The notes: generated by a model from the sequence alone, not told the origin. A DNA stretch of 64,000 bases from Vreelandella songnenensis (GCF_003002925.1 NZ_PVTK01000008.1:1-64000), one strand, 5' to 3'; counted from the stretch's first letter, positions 39,720-48,161 are shown. Translations and numbers: made by a program.

Positions 39720-40709
39720 ATGCATAAATCCTGCCTGCTACGCTGGCGTCAGCTTCCCCTTCTGGCAGCGATAAGTCTACTACCTGTACTAGCGAGTGCA
39801 GACAACAACGTCATCACGGTCAAGCACGAAAACGATGGCATGGCCAGCAGCGACGATGGTCATTTTACCAGCGGTTTCGAACTTAACTGGGCCTTCAAAC
39901 CCGCGCCCGATAACTGGACGCAGCGACTGGCAACCGCGCTCCCCAACAGCGTGATGGGCCAGGCCGACACCGCCGCTTTCCGGCTGGTTCACCAGATTTA
40001 TACCCCCGATAATATCGAGCGCTCCGAGCTGATTGAAGATGACCGCCCCTATGCAGGTCTTGTGTACCTGGGCATGTCACTCTATGAAGACGTGCCCGTG
40101 GGTAACTGGCAGCAGGCCACCGACCTTCATCTGGATGTAGGGCTGGTGGGGCCGTCATCACAGGCGGACAGCATTCAGCGTGAAGTGCATCGGGTAACGG
40201 GCAGCGATCGGCCGCGCGGCTGGCGCCACCAGTTGGACGATGAACCCATCGTGAATCTGACCATGCGCCGCCAGTGGTGGCATAACGTACCTTTGGCCGG
40301 TAAGCGTTTTGCGCATGGCCCGGGCGCGAGTGTTGCCCTTGGCAACTTCAATACCTACGCAAGCGCTGGCTACGGCGTGCGCTGGGGGGATGACGCCAAC
40401 GGCATTCCTACGCTTACGCCAAACCCTGGCAACCGTGGCCGCATGACCAGCACCACAGGCTGGCAGTGGTACCTGTTTGCCAACGTTGAAGGCTACTACG
40501 TGGCCCACAACCTGACGTTGGATGGCAACGTTTTCTCCAACAGCCACTCGGTAGATCGTAAGGAGTGGGTGGGCGAAGCGTCTGCCGGCCTTGCACTTGC
40601 CTGGGACGAGTGGCAGGTCACTTACGCGGCGGTTCAGCGCACGCGTGAATTTGATGGTCAGGACAAGCAGGACAAGTACGGCGCGCTTACCCTTTCAAGA
40701 AGCTTCTAG
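39720..40709 (+). CDS. lpxR: outer-membrane lipid A deacylase LpxR-like protein
   Basis: A 329-residue outer-membrane beta-barrel (DUF2219 / LpxR family) with a signal peptide ('LLAAISLLPVLASADN'). LpxR removes the 3'-acyloxyacyl chain of lipid A using a Ca ion. Conserved features are 'HENDGMASSDDGHFTSGFEL' with the active-site Asn-Asp and 'DGHFTSG', and 'LIEDDRPYAGLVYLG' (DRPYAG hallmark). The C-terminal Phe in 'GALTLSRSF' is the usual barrel-assembly signal. The start at 39720 is preferred over an open frame from 39627 because it gives the signal peptide and has AAGGAA upstream. A 13-bp hairpin follows the stop. Confidence 0.9.
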   Translation: MHKSCLLRWRQLPLLAAISLLPVLASADNNVITVKHENDGMASSDDGHFTSGFELNWAFKPAPDNWTQRLATALPNSVMGQADTAAFRLVHQIYTPDNIERSELIEDDRPYAGLVYLGMSLYEDVPVGNWQQATDLHLDVGLVGPSSQADSIQREVHRVTGSDRPRGWRHQLDDEPIVNLTMRRQWWHNVPLAGKRFAHGPGASVALGNFNTYASAGYGVRWGDDANGIPTLTPNPGNRGRMTSTTGWQWYLFANVEGYYVAHNLTLDGNVFSNSHSVDRKEWVGEASAGLALAWDEWQVTYAAVQRTREFDGQDKQDKYGALTLSRSF

Positions 40710-40717
40710 GTCAACCG

Positions 40718-40756
40718 GCCCGGTAGCCGTGGCGAAAGCCTGTACGGCTACCGGGC
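40718..40756 (+). terminator. 13-bp perfect hairpin after lpxR
   Basis: GCCCGGTAGCCGT (40718-40730) and ACGGCTACCGGGC (40744-40756) are exact complements with a 13-base loop, 9 bp after the stop. No T-run follows, so termination may be partial. Confidence 0.6.
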
Positions 40757-40774
40757 GCTATCAAGGTAGCCTGC

Positions 40775-41098
40775 ATGGCCAATTCCTTCCCGCATACGCC
40801 CGACGGGCGCTACTTCGTTGCCAAGAATCGTTTGTGGCGCTGTACCGATCCACGCTTGAATGAGACGGACAGGCAGCGCCACGTCAATGCACTGATGGAC
40901 GCTCGCCGCGCAGTAAAAAGCGCGAAACAGCAAAACGATGAAAAAGCCCTGCGCCAGGCGCGCGAAAACGTACAGGCCGCCAAGGAGGCGCTGGGCGAGC
41001 GCGGGCCGGTGTGGTGGGACGATAACGCCCCGGATGAAACCGGCATGGCGCCGCATAACAGCAGCTACGCCGAGTGGTGGGAACAGAAGAGCGAATGA
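40775..41098 (+). CDS. conserved protein of unknown function, Trp-rich C-terminus
   Basis: A 107-residue cytoplasmic protein with no signal peptide or membrane helix. The N-terminus 'HTPDGRYFVAKNRLWRCTDP' looks like a small beta unit. A charged helix follows ('NALMDARRAVKSAKQQNDEKALRQA' region, residues about 38-68), and the end holds 'GERGPVWWDDNAPDETG' and 'YAEWWEQKSE'. I recall similar unannotated proteins in other proteobacteria with the same GRYF and PVWWDD elements, so it is probably a real gene, but no function is known to me. It lies between lpxR and the yetF-like gene on the same strand. Confidence 0.7.
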   Translation: MANSFPHTPDGRYFVAKNRLWRCTDPRLNETDRQRHVNALMDARRAVKSAKQQNDEKALRQARENVQAAKEALGERGPVWWDDNAPDETGMAPHNSSYAEWWEQKSE

Positions 41099-41214
41099 CT
41101 GCCTGATACCCGATGCTGGCGAAGCAGCTTGATTGCCGCTAGCTTGTCAGTAGCAAACGCTATTAATCAAGGCGCGGTACATGGTGTGCGCGCTGCACGG
41201 GTATCAAGGAGTTT

Positions 41215-41733
41215 ATGTTTTTCAACGGTTGGGAAAACCTGTTTCGTACGCTGATTGTGGGGGTGCTGGCTTACGCCGTCCTGGTGATTTTTCTGCGCCT
41301 GTCGGGCAATCGCACGCTTTCCAAGATGAATGCGTTTGACTTGATTGTGACCGTGGCGCTGGGTTCGACGCTTGCCACCATTCTGCTTTCCAAGGACGTT
41401 GCGCTGGCCGAAGGGGCACTGGCATTGGGGCTGCTGATCTTTCTGCAGTTTGCGATTACCTGGCTGAGCGTGCGCAAGCGCTGGGTAAAACGGCTGGTCA
41501 CTGGAGAGCCCTTGATGCTGCTTTATCGCGGTGAACTGCTTACCCGTGCCTTGCGCCAGGCGCGCGTGACCCAGGATGAAGTGCGCGCCGCCCTGCGCAG
41601 CAGCGGCCTTGGCAATGTAAGCGAGGCGCATGCGGTCATTCTGGAAACCGATGGCTCGCTCAGCGTGGTCAAGGAGAGCGATTCACCCACTGACTCGAGC
41701 CTTGAAGGTGTGCGTCGTGCGGGGCAGGGTTAA
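41215..41733 (+). CDS. DUF421 (YetF-like) membrane protein
   Basis: A 172-residue protein with three N-terminal helices ('LFRTLIVGVLAYAVLVIFLRL', 'AFDLIVTVALGSTLATILLS', 'ALALGLLIFLQFAITWLSV') and a cytoplasmic DUF421 domain. The signature 'SGNRTLSKMNAFDLIVTVALG' spans residues about 28-48, followed by 'GEPLMLLYRGELLTRALRQARVTQDEVRAALRSSG'-type sequence (residues 96-130) and 'AVILETDGSLSVVK'. The role of these proteins is unclear; a Bacillus member has been tied to membrane and spore properties. AAGGAG precedes the ATG. A strong terminator follows at 41755. Confidence 0.9.
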   Translation: MFFNGWENLFRTLIVGVLAYAVLVIFLRLSGNRTLSKMNAFDLIVTVALGSTLATILLSKDVALAEGALALGLLIFLQFAITWLSVRKRWVKRLVTGEPLMLLYRGELLTRALRQARVTQDEVRAALRSSGLGNVSEAHAVILETDGSLSVVKESDSPTDSSLEGVRRAGQG

Positions 41734-41754
41734 GCCCTTAAGCTGCATACGAGA

Positions 41755-41780
41755 ACGGCCCCTGGGGGGCCGTTTTTTTT
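41755..41780 (+). terminator. rho-independent terminator of the yetF-like gene
   Basis: ACGGCCCC and GGGGCCGT pair around a short loop and run into eight T residues, 22 bp after the stop. Confidence 0.88.
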
Positions 41781-41798
41781 GCCTGCCGTAAACCGTTA

Positions 41799-42659
41799 CT
41801 AAAGCTTATCCTGCGTCTTCAGTTCAAAGTCGCTGGCATCGTGGCGCTCATGGAGCTGTTCGCTTGGCTCGCCAAAGGTACGGTTCACCATCCGCCCGCG
41901 TTTAACGGCGGGGCGGGCATCAAGTTCTTCTGTCCAGCGCAGCACGTTCGTGTACGTGTGGGCTTCCAGGAACTCGGCCGCTTCATACACCCGGTCTTTC
42001 ACCAGCGCGCCGTACCAGGGGTGAATGGCCATGTCGGCAATGGTGTACTCGTCACCGGCCATATAGCGGTTATCGGCAAGGTGGCGATCCAGTACATCCA
42101 GCTGGCGCTTCACTTCCATGGTGTAACGGTCAATCGGGTACTGGTACTTCTCCGGTGCGTACGCGTAGAAGTGACCAAAGCCGCCACCCAGTATCGGGGC
42201 GCTGCCCATCTGCCAGAACAGCCAGGAGAGGCACTCGGTACGTTTGGCCGGGTCGCTTGGCAGAAACGCGGAAAACTTCTCGGCCAGATAGAGCAGGATG
42301 GCGCCGGATTCAAAAACGCGCTGGGGCGGCTGGGTGCTGTGATCCATCAGCGCAGGGATCTTGGAGTTGGGGTTCACATCGACGAACCCGCTGCCGAACT
42401 GGTCGCCTTCGCCGATCTGAATCAGATGGGCATCATACTCAGCGTCTTGAATGCCCTTTTCTAGAAGCTCCTCCAGCATCACGGTGACTTTTACGCCGTT
42501 GGGGGTCGCCAGGGAGTAGAGCTGCAGCGGATGTTTACCCACCGGCAGTGCCTTGTCATGCGTCGGCCCTGCGACAGGGCGGTTGATATTGGCAAACTTG
42601 CCGCCATTGCCGGGTTCCCATTTCCAAACGCGTGGTGGAGTGTAAGACGTATCGCTCAT
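41799..42659 (-). CDS. yghU: glutathione-dependent disulfide-bond oxidoreductase, YghU-like
   Basis: A 286-residue glutathione-transferase-fold protein of the Nu class. The long N-terminal tail before the thioredoxin fold ('YTPPRVWKWEPGNGGKFANI', then 'PVAGPTHDKALPVGKHPLQL') is typical of YghU, which reduces disulfides and peroxides using two bound glutathiones. 'LATPNGVKVTVMLEEL' replaces the usual Cys/Ser centre, 'NPNSKIPALMDH' holds the cis-Pro, and 'FESGAILLYLAEKF' the glutathione-binding Glu-Ser. The ATG at 42659 is chosen over an open frame from 42713 because the family starts there and GAGG precedes it. It is divergent from the racemase gene. Confidence 0.93.
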   Translation of the reverse strand: MSDTSYTPPRVWKWEPGNGGKFANINRPVAGPTHDKALPVGKHPLQLYSLATPNGVKVTVMLEELLEKGIQDAEYDAHLIQIGEGDQFGSGFVDVNPNSKIPALMDHSTQPPQRVFESGAILLYLAEKFSAFLPSDPAKRTECLSWLFWQMGSAPILGGGFGHFYAYAPEKYQYPIDRYTMEVKRQLDVLDRHLADNRYMAGDEYTIADMAIHPWYGALVKDRVYEAAEFLEAHTYTNVLRWTEELDARPAVKRGRMVNRTFGEPSEQLHERHDASDFELKTQDKL

Positions 42660-42834
42660 CGTGGCCTCGCTGTCTCGGTTTTTGGGTAAGCGCCTCGGAA
42701 CAGATAAACGCATCCTCGAGCGCTATGGATATTTTCTACCTAGGTGCTTTATGAGGGTAGTAAAAAGCTGCTACAAGGGTAGTGAGCTATTAGCACGTTA
42801 ATAAAATTTTTCGAGAATGAACAAGGAGATGAAA

Positions 42835-43530
42835 ATGCAGGTGATTGGCGTACTAGGTGGAATGAGCTGGGAGTCGACGCAGAGCTACTACCGCGCCCTG
42901 AATGAAGGTGTGAAGCAGGCGCTGGGCGGCTTTCATTCCGCCAGGATAGCCATGGTCAGCGTAGACTTTGCTGAAATAGAAACCCTCCAGCAGCAGGGCG
43001 ATTGGGATAAAGCGGGCACACTGCTGGCAGATGCTGCCCAATCGGTCGAGCGCGCCGGTGCCGATTTTCTACTTCTGGCCACCAACACCATGCACAAAGT
43101 GGCGCCAGCCATCGAGCAGGCTATCAGCATTCCGCTTTTGCATATTGCCGATGCCACGGCTGAACGCCTTCGCCAGGATGGCATTACTCGCGTAGGTTTG
43201 CTGGGAACGCGCTTCACCATGGAGCAGGATTTCTACAAGGCACGGCTGCAGGAAAATTTCGGTATTGACGTAGTAGTGCCGGACGACGCCGAGCGCGAGT
43301 CAGTGCACCGCATCATCTTTGACGAGTTGTGTCAGGGTGTTATCAACGATGATTCGCGCAAGCGTTACCTGGACATCATCGGCAACCTGCGCGCCCAAGG
43401 GGCTCAGGCCGTCATTCTGGGGTGTACCGAAATTGCGCTGCTGGTAGAGCAAGCGCATACAGACGTGACGCTTTACGACACCACCGCCCTGCATGCAAGC
43501 ACGGCGGTGGCACGAGCGCTAAACGCTTGA
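42835..43530 (+). CDS. aspartate/glutamate racemase family protein
   Basis: A 231-residue PLP-independent racemase-fold protein. 'VIGVLGGMSWESTQSYYRAL' starts it, the first catalytic Cys position is Thr in 'LLLATNTMHKVAP' (the N-T-M-H motif of the YgeA subgroup), and the second Cys is in 'VILGCTEIALLV'. With one of the two Cys replaced, it resembles E. coli YgeA, a broad-specificity amino-acid racemase with low activity. The ATG at 42835 is chosen since AAGGAG sits 6 bp upstream; an earlier ATG is only 1 bp from that site. It is convergent with ohr, whose stop lies 8 bp away. Confidence 0.9.
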   Translation: MQVIGVLGGMSWESTQSYYRALNEGVKQALGGFHSARIAMVSVDFAEIETLQQQGDWDKAGTLLADAAQSVERAGADFLLLATNTMHKVAPAIEQAISIPLLHIADATAERLRQDGITRVGLLGTRFTMEQDFYKARLQENFGIDVVVPDDAERESVHRIIFDELCQGVINDDSRKRYLDIIGNLRAQGAQAVILGCTEIALLVEQAHTDVTLYDTTALHASTAVARALNA

Positions 43531-43537
43531 GCCGTGA

Positions 43538-43963
43538 TCAGGCCAGCGTCAGCGTCACGTCGATGTTGCCACGCGTAGCGTTGGAGTAGGGGCAGACGAC
43601 ATGCGCCTTGTCGACCAGTTCCTGAGCAACGCTCTTCTCAAGGCCTGGCAGGCGGATGGTCAGCTCGACTTCGATGCCAAAGCCGGTAGGAATCGCGCCG
43701 ATGCCTACGCTGCCTTCAATGGAAGTATCCTGCGGAAGCTTCACTTTCTCCTGGCTGGCCACATGCTTCAGCGCGCCCAGAAAGCAGGCAGAGTAGCCTG
43801 CGGCAAAAAGTTGCTCCGGGTTGGTGCCATTACCACCGGCGCCGCCAAGCTCCTTGGGCGTGCTGAGGTTGACATCCAGCGCACCGTCTGAAGATTTGGC
43901 GCTGCCTTCACGGCCGCCGGTAGCAGTGGCATGGGCACGGTAAACGACATTTTCAATCGACAT
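43538..43963 (-). CDS. ohr: organic hydroperoxide resistance protein
   Basis: A 141-residue OsmC-fold thiol peroxidase of the Ohr class, which reduces organic hydroperoxides. The peroxidatic Cys is in '[17 protein letters not shown]' (about residue 60) and the resolving Cys in '[18 protein letters not shown]' near the C-terminus. '[19 protein letters not shown]' at the start is typical of Ohr, not OsmC. The ATG at 43963 gives the standard length, with AGGAAA upstream. It is 126 bp downstream of its likely repressor gene on the same strand, with a palindrome between. Confidence 0.95.
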   Translation of the reverse strand: MSIENVVYRAHATATGGREGSAKSSDGALDVNLSTPKELGGAGGNGTNPEQLFAAGYSACFLGALKHVASQEKVKLPQDTSIEGSVGIGAIPTGFGIEVELTIRLPGLEKSVAQELVDKAHVVCPYSNATRGNIDVTLTLA

Positions 43964-44033
43964 GACAGTTTCCTTCCTGTGGTGTATCAATGGTGAGCAC
44001 TTCAAGTTTTATGACTTTAATTTAGTGCAGCTT

Positions 44034-44051
44034 TATTTTGCGCGCAATATA
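44034..44051 (-). promoter_or_regulatory. candidate OhrR operator between ohrR and ohr
   Basis: An 18-bp AT-flanked palindrome centred on TTGCGCGCAA (16 of 18 positions symmetric) lies 71 bp upstream of ohr. It is the only long dyad in the gap, so it is the likely repressor site. Confidence 0.6.
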
Positions 44052-44089
44052 AATTTCAATGAATAATATTGCTGCCGCGTTTTTAGCTA

Positions 44090-44539
44090 TCAATCGATTT
44101 TTTGCAGGCTACTGCGCAACTGTACGAGCTCTTCTTTCAACTGAGTGAGCGTTTCCACTGACTTTTCACTGGCGTTGACGACGCAGCTGGGAATACTGCG
44201 AGCCTGTTCGCGCAAGTCTCGCCCCTTGTCTGTCAAAAACAGCTCCACAATGCGCTCATCCTGCCGGCTACGCTGACGAATCAACAACTGGTCGGCTTCA
44301 AGACGTTTCAGCAGCGGAGTCAGTGACCCAGGGTCGGTCAGCAGGCGCTTACTCAGGGCGCCTACCGTAATACCATCTTGCTGCCACAGCACCAGCATGG
44401 CCAGATACTGCGGATATGTAAGCCCTAACTCCTTGAGAAGTGGTTTATAGATTTTTGTCATCGTCAGTGAGGTGGAGTACAGCGCAAAACACAGCTGATG
44501 ATCCAGCTCCAGCTCACTGCAAGGTTCTAACGTGGGCAT
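44090..44539 (-). CDS. ohrR: MarR-family organic peroxide sensor OhrR
   Basis: A 149-residue MarR-type regulator. The redox-sensing Cys sits in 'LELDHQLCFALYSTSLTM' (residue 17), where OhrR proteins carry it. The winged helix follows: 'LGLTYPQYLAMLVLWQ', 'TVGALSKRLLTDPGSLTPLLKRLE' and the wing 'RSRQDERIVELFLTDKG'. A second Cys in 'SIPSCVVNAS' (residue about 123) is suited to a 2-Cys mechanism. When peroxide oxidises the Cys, it should leave DNA and free ohr. It is transcribed in the same direction just upstream of ohr. Confidence 0.93.
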   Translation of the reverse strand: MPTLEPCSELELDHQLCFALYSTSLTMTKIYKPLLKELGLTYPQYLAMLVLWQQDGITVGALSKRLLTDPGSLTPLLKRLEADQLLIRQRSRQDERIVELFLTDKGRDLREQARSIPSCVVNASEKSVETLTQLKEELVQLRSSLQKID

Positions 44540-44670
44540 ATCGGCTCCGATAAGGGATGCGATGGGATAATGTAGCGCGCTAGGGACTCGCTTACCAGAC
44601 CTAGACGTTGGTCGTAAGCGGGCGGTTTTGCTTTGACACCCCCAGGCGGGGTCGCTAGCCTTTCCAGATA

Positions 44671-44686
44671 ATGTTACCGGTAACAG
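44671..44686 (+). promoter_or_regulatory. GntR-type operator before gntK
   Basis: ATGTTACCGGTAACAG holds a perfect 14-bp palindrome (TGTTACCGGTAACA) and matches the enteric GntR consensus in 15 of 16 bases. It lies 118 bp upstream of the gluconokinase start. Confidence 0.88.
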
Positions 44687-44803
44687 TGCTAATTATCGCG
44701 TCAGCACTTTTTCAATATTCAATCCCGCTACCTATTGGGCATCATGTTGATGACAGTTTCATGATCAGTGCCAAATAGGCCGCGCATCGGGAGAAATGGT
44801 CCA

Positions 44804-45346
44804 ATGACCTCTACTTCTTATCGTATTCTGGTGATGGGTGCATCCGGGTGTGGAAAATCCCTGATTGGCAAACAGGTAGCTGCCGCACTGGGTGCTCGGT
44901 TCATCGATGGCGATGATTACCATCCCCCGGCCAACGTGGCTAAAATGGCCAGCGGCACGCCGCTTGATGACGATGACCGGCAGGGCTGGCTTCAAACCCT
45001 GGCCGGCCTGTTTGACCAGTACCGCCAGCAAGATGAAAGCGTGGTCATCGCCTGCTCGGGGCTCAAGCGGCGTTACCGCGACTGTTTGCGTCAAGGCGAC
45101 CCGAATCTCAAGATTCTGTTTCTGGAAGGTAGCCGTGATTTATTGCGTGAACGTCTGGAAACCCGGGAGGGGCATTTCTTCAAGGGCGAGAACATGCTGG
45201 CAAGCCAGCTTGCTGATCTTGAATCGCCGGGTGAAGATGAAGCCTGTACCGTTTCCATCGCGCTTTCACCTGAGCAGATTGTGGATCACTTTACCAGTAC
45301 GCTTGGCAACGACCTCGCTTATCCGCCACACGCTCCCTTGCTATAG
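44804..45346 (+). CDS. gntK: gluconokinase
   Basis: A 180-residue kinase that phosphorylates D-gluconate to 6-phosphogluconate for the Entner-Doudoroff or pentose phosphate route. The P-loop is 'ILVMGASGCGKSLIGKQVA' at the N-terminus, 'RFIDGDDYHPPANVAKMASG' is the gluconate-binding hallmark, and 'FLEGSRDLLRERLETREGHF' carries the lid arginines. The ATG at 44804 is chosen over one at 44768 since family members begin a few residues before the P-loop and GGGAGAA precedes it. It is in one unit with the LacI-type regulator 15 bp downstream, and serves gluconate brought in by GntP encoded 6 kb away. Confidence 0.95.
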   Translation: MTSTSYRILVMGASGCGKSLIGKQVAAALGARFIDGDDYHPPANVAKMASGTPLDDDDRQGWLQTLAGLFDQYRQQDESVVIACSGLKRRYRDCLRQGDPNLKILFLEGSRDLLRERLETREGHFFKGENMLASQLADLESPGEDEACTVSIALSPEQIVDHFTSTLGNDLAYPPHAPLL

Positions 45347-45361
45347 AGGCAGTATCGCCGT

Positions 45362-46357
45362 TTGAAGAAAAAACGCCCTACGCTACAGGATATCGCTGAC
45401 CAGGTTGGCGCCACCAAGATGACCGTTAGCCGCTGCCTGCGGGCACCGGAAAGCGTGTCGGAAGGCTTGCGAGAGCGAATCTTCAGCGCTGCAGAAACGA
45501 TCGGCTATATTCCCAATCGCGCCCCGGATCTGCTGTCCCGGGCGACCAGCCGCTCCATCGGTGTACTGGTGCCGTCGCTCACCAATCAGGTATTTGCCGA
45601 TGTGATTGTGGGTATCGAGGCCTATACCGAACCGGCGGGCTATCACCTGATGCTTGCTCACTACGGCTATAGCCCGGAGCTTGAAGAGCGTAGCCTGGCT
45701 TCGCTGCTCTCCTACAATGTGGACGGCGTGATTCTTTCCGACCACCAGCACACGCCGCGCAGTCTGCGCATGCTGGAAACGGCAGGCATTCCCGTGGTGG
45801 AAATCATGGACACCTATCAGGCGCCATTGCAGCAGGCGGTGGGGTACGATAACGTTCGCGCCGCCTTTGATATGGTCAGCGAGATGATTCGCCTGGGGCG
45901 TCACCGGGTGATCTATCTGGGAGTGCGCCTGGATGAACGTACTCGCCAGCGTGAGCAGGGCTACTGCCAGGCCATGGAAGCCCATGGCCTTACGCCGGTG
46001 GCGCTGCATAGCCGCCAGCGCTCTTCCTACAGCGTAGGCGCCGCGCTATTGAAGCAGATTCTGAACGACTACCCCGATGCCGACGGTATCTTCTGCACCA
46101 ACGATGACGTTGCGGTAGGCGCTTACTTCGAGTGCCAGCGCCAGGAAATAGACGTGCCGGATCGAATGGCCATCGCTGGATTTCACGGCCACGATGTGGG
46201 TCAGGCCATGACGCCCAGGCTCGCCAGTGTCATCACGCCGCGCCAGGCGATTGGCGAAGCGGCGGCCAAAACGCTGCTGGCCACCCTTCAGGGCGAAGCC
46301 TCCACCGAGCGAGTGCTTGACCTTGGCTATCGCATCGAAAGCGGCGGCACGCTGTAA
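45362..46357 (+). CDS. gntR: LacI-family regulator of gluconate genes (GntR-like)
   Basis: A 331-residue LacI/GalR regulator. The helix-turn-helix is 'PTLQDIADQVGATKMTVSRC' followed by the hinge helix, with Arg and Leu ('RCLRAPESVSEGLR') in place of more usual residues, as in GntR/IdnR. The periplasmic-binding-type core has 'SIGVLVPSLTNQVFADVIVG', 'DGVILSDHQHTP', 'GIFCTNDDVAVGAYFECQ' and 'AIAGFHGHDVGQAMTPRLAS'. The start codon is TTG at 45362 with GAGG upstream. It should repress both the gntK-gntR unit and gntP-idnO-idnD through the two near-identical palindromes until gluconate binds. Confidence 0.94.
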   Translation: MKKKRPTLQDIADQVGATKMTVSRCLRAPESVSEGLRERIFSAAETIGYIPNRAPDLLSRATSRSIGVLVPSLTNQVFADVIVGIEAYTEPAGYHLMLAHYGYSPELEERSLASLLSYNVDGVILSDHQHTPRSLRMLETAGIPVVEIMDTYQAPLQQAVGYDNVRAAFDMVSEMIRLGRHRVIYLGVRLDERTRQREQGYCQAMEAHGLTPVALHSRQRSSYSVGAALLKQILNDYPDADGIFCTNDDVAVGAYFECQRQEIDVPDRMAIAGFHGHDVGQAMTPRLASVITPRQAIGEAAAKTLLATLQGEASTERVLDLGYRIESGGTL

Positions 46358-46429
46358 CGTGCGGGTAGCGGCTGGCGTGAACCCGGCGGGTTGGCTTAGA
46401 GTATCCATTTTGCTTGTATCGAGGCTACC

Positions 46430-47302
46430 GTGAACGTTGCTGCAAACACCGCCCTGAGTATCGCTGAACTCAATATCTATCCGGTTAAATCTCTGCAAGG
46501 TATCCGCCTTTCACAAGCTGAGCTGACGCCGACCGGACTCGCCTGGGACCGCCGGTGGATGCTGGTCGATACCCAGCAGCGGTTTGTTACCCAGCGCCAG
46601 CTGCCCGCTCTGGCCACGGTAGGCGTAGCGTTGACCCACGATGCCCTGGTGCTTTCTCACCCTGATACCGCGCCTATTTCCGTACCCTTGCAAGAGCCCG
46701 AGGGCAATTTACGCATCGTTCAGGTATGGAACGACCACTGCAAGGCCTGGCCGGAGAGCGACGCAGTCACGCAGTGGCTGGAAGCCGCGCTTGGCGAGTC
46801 GGCGAAGGGGTTGCAGCTGGTCAGGTTTGCCACTCGGTTTGAGCGCTCGGTAGAAGCCGAGTTTCTTGAAGGTGATCAGGCGCATACGCATTTTGCCGAC
46901 GGCTATCCATTCTTGATCACTACTACTGGCTCCTTGAGCGCTCTGAACGCCGCGCTAAAGGCTAACGGTAGCGAACCGGTGCCCATGGCGCGTTTTCGTC
47001 CCAATATCGTGGTCGAGACGCCGAGTGCGTGGGCGGAAGATGCGTGGCAAACGCTAGACGCTAAAAGCGGCGTGTTCGGCTTCACCCTGCGCAAGCCCTG
47101 CAAACGCTGCAAGATCACTACGGTAGATCAGGAGACGGCCGGCATTCCTGACCCTGCAGAGCCGCTCAAGACACTGATTGGGCTCAAGACTCAGCCAGCG
47201 CTCAAGGGTGGCTATTTTGGTCAGAATGCCACCCTGGGCAGTGGAGAGGGCGCCACTCTGCGCCTGGGCGACGAGCTTGTCGTCACTACGCGCGCGTCCT
47301 GA
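46430..47302 (+). CDS. MOSC domain protein, YcbX-like without ferredoxin domain
   Basis: A 290-residue protein with an N-terminal MOSC beta-barrel ('LNIYPVKSLQGIRLSQAELT', 'RRWMLVDTQQRFVTQRQLP') and the MOSC domain proper ('RFRPNIVVETPSAWAEDAW', 'RKPCKRCKITTVDQETA' with the Cys expected to bind molybdenum cofactor, 'FGQNA'). It is like E. coli YcbX, which reduces N-hydroxylated compounds, but lacks the C-terminal 2Fe-2S domain, so it would need a separate electron donor. The start is GTG with GAGG upstream. Its 3' end overlaps the convergent EamA gene by 17 bp. It would use the molybdenum supplied by ModABC. Confidence 0.9.
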   Translation: MNVAANTALSIAELNIYPVKSLQGIRLSQAELTPTGLAWDRRWMLVDTQQRFVTQRQLPALATVGVALTHDALVLSHPDTAPISVPLQEPEGNLRIVQVWNDHCKAWPESDAVTQWLEAALGESAKGLQLVRFATRFERSVEAEFLEGDQAHTHFADGYPFLITTTGSLSALNAALKANGSEPVPMARFRPNIVVETPSAWAEDAWQTLDAKSGVFGFTLRKPCKRCKITTVDQETAGIPDPAEPLKTLIGLKTQPALKGGYFGQNATLGSGEGATLRLGDELVVTTRAS

Positions 47303-48161
47303 AACGAAGTAGCCGTGTGGCAATTGCCGTACCCAGCAGGGTAATCACCATGCCGATGACGACCTGAAGGCTCAGCGTTTCATCAAGCAGCCAATAGCCC
47401 CACAGCAGGGCGCTTACCGGTACCAGAAAGGTCACCGTTGACGCCGCCGTCGCCCCGGCGCTGGCCAGCAGGCCAAAATAGAGTAGAAACGCCAGCGCCG
47501 TGCTGAGCACGGCCAGCGCCAGCGCGTTTCCCCAGGCAAGCGCACTGATCGGCTCGCTGGGCCATAGCCACAGGCCGGGAATCAAGAGCACCAGCGCTGA
47601 CATGACACTGCTGCCAGCGGCCAGTACCCGGGCCGGCAGATGGCTCAAGCGCGTCTTGGAGTAGTTACCCGCCACGCCGTAACAGAGCGTTGCCCCGAGC
47701 ACGGCCAGCACAAACCAGCCATCGCCGCCCAGGCTGAAGTCGAGCCGGTTCGCGGAGAGTACATACACCCCTGCCAAGGCAAGCGCCAGCCCAAGATACT
47801 GCTGACGTAGTACCGGCGTTGCAAAGAACAGCGCTCCCAGCAGCGCCGTAAAAATCGGCGTCGTGGCGTTGATCAATGAGGTAAACCCCGCTTCCAGGCG
47901 CGTAGTGGCCAGCGCCAGCAGGGAAAAGGGCAGTACGTGATTGACGATACCTAACAACAGCAACGGCCCTTTGTGCTGCCAGATAAGGCGCAGGTAGTGG
48001 GTGCCAAGCAGCAGGGGAGCCAGCAACAGTGCGCCAATGCCCATGCGCACAAGCACCAGGGAAACAGCGCCAAATTCAGGCACGGCGACCCGCATGAAAA
48101 TGAACGAAAGCCCCCATAGCGTAGAGAGCAGAATCAGGCGCAGCGCATCGGCAGGCGACAT
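47286..48161 (-). CDS. EamA (DMT superfamily) transporter
   Basis: A 291-residue membrane protein with ten helices in two EamA repeats. The first repeat opens 'LRLILLSTLWGLSFIFMRVA' and holds 'LEAGFTSLINATTPIFTALLGA'; the second holds 'GATAASTVTFLVPVSALLWG' and 'EVQVVIGM'-like helix 10. Family members export amino acids or metabolites, or are of unknown substrate. The C-terminus is short and basic. It is transcribed alone; the 249-bp gap upstream separates it from the divergent osmC gene. Confidence 0.9.
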   Translation of the reverse strand: MSPADALRLILLSTLWGLSFIFMRVAVPEFGAVSLVLVRMGIGALLLAPLLLGTHYLRLIWQHKGPLLLLGIVNHVLPFSLLALATTRLEAGFTSLINATTPIFTALLGALFFATPVLRQQYLGLALALAGVYVLSANRLDFSLGGDGWFVLAVLGATLCYGVAGNYSKTRLSHLPARVLAAGSSVMSALVLLIPGLWLWPSEPISALAWGNALALAVLSTALAFLLYFGLLASAGATAASTVTFLVPVSALLWGYWLLDETLSLQVVIGMVITLLGTAIATRLLRFRTRA

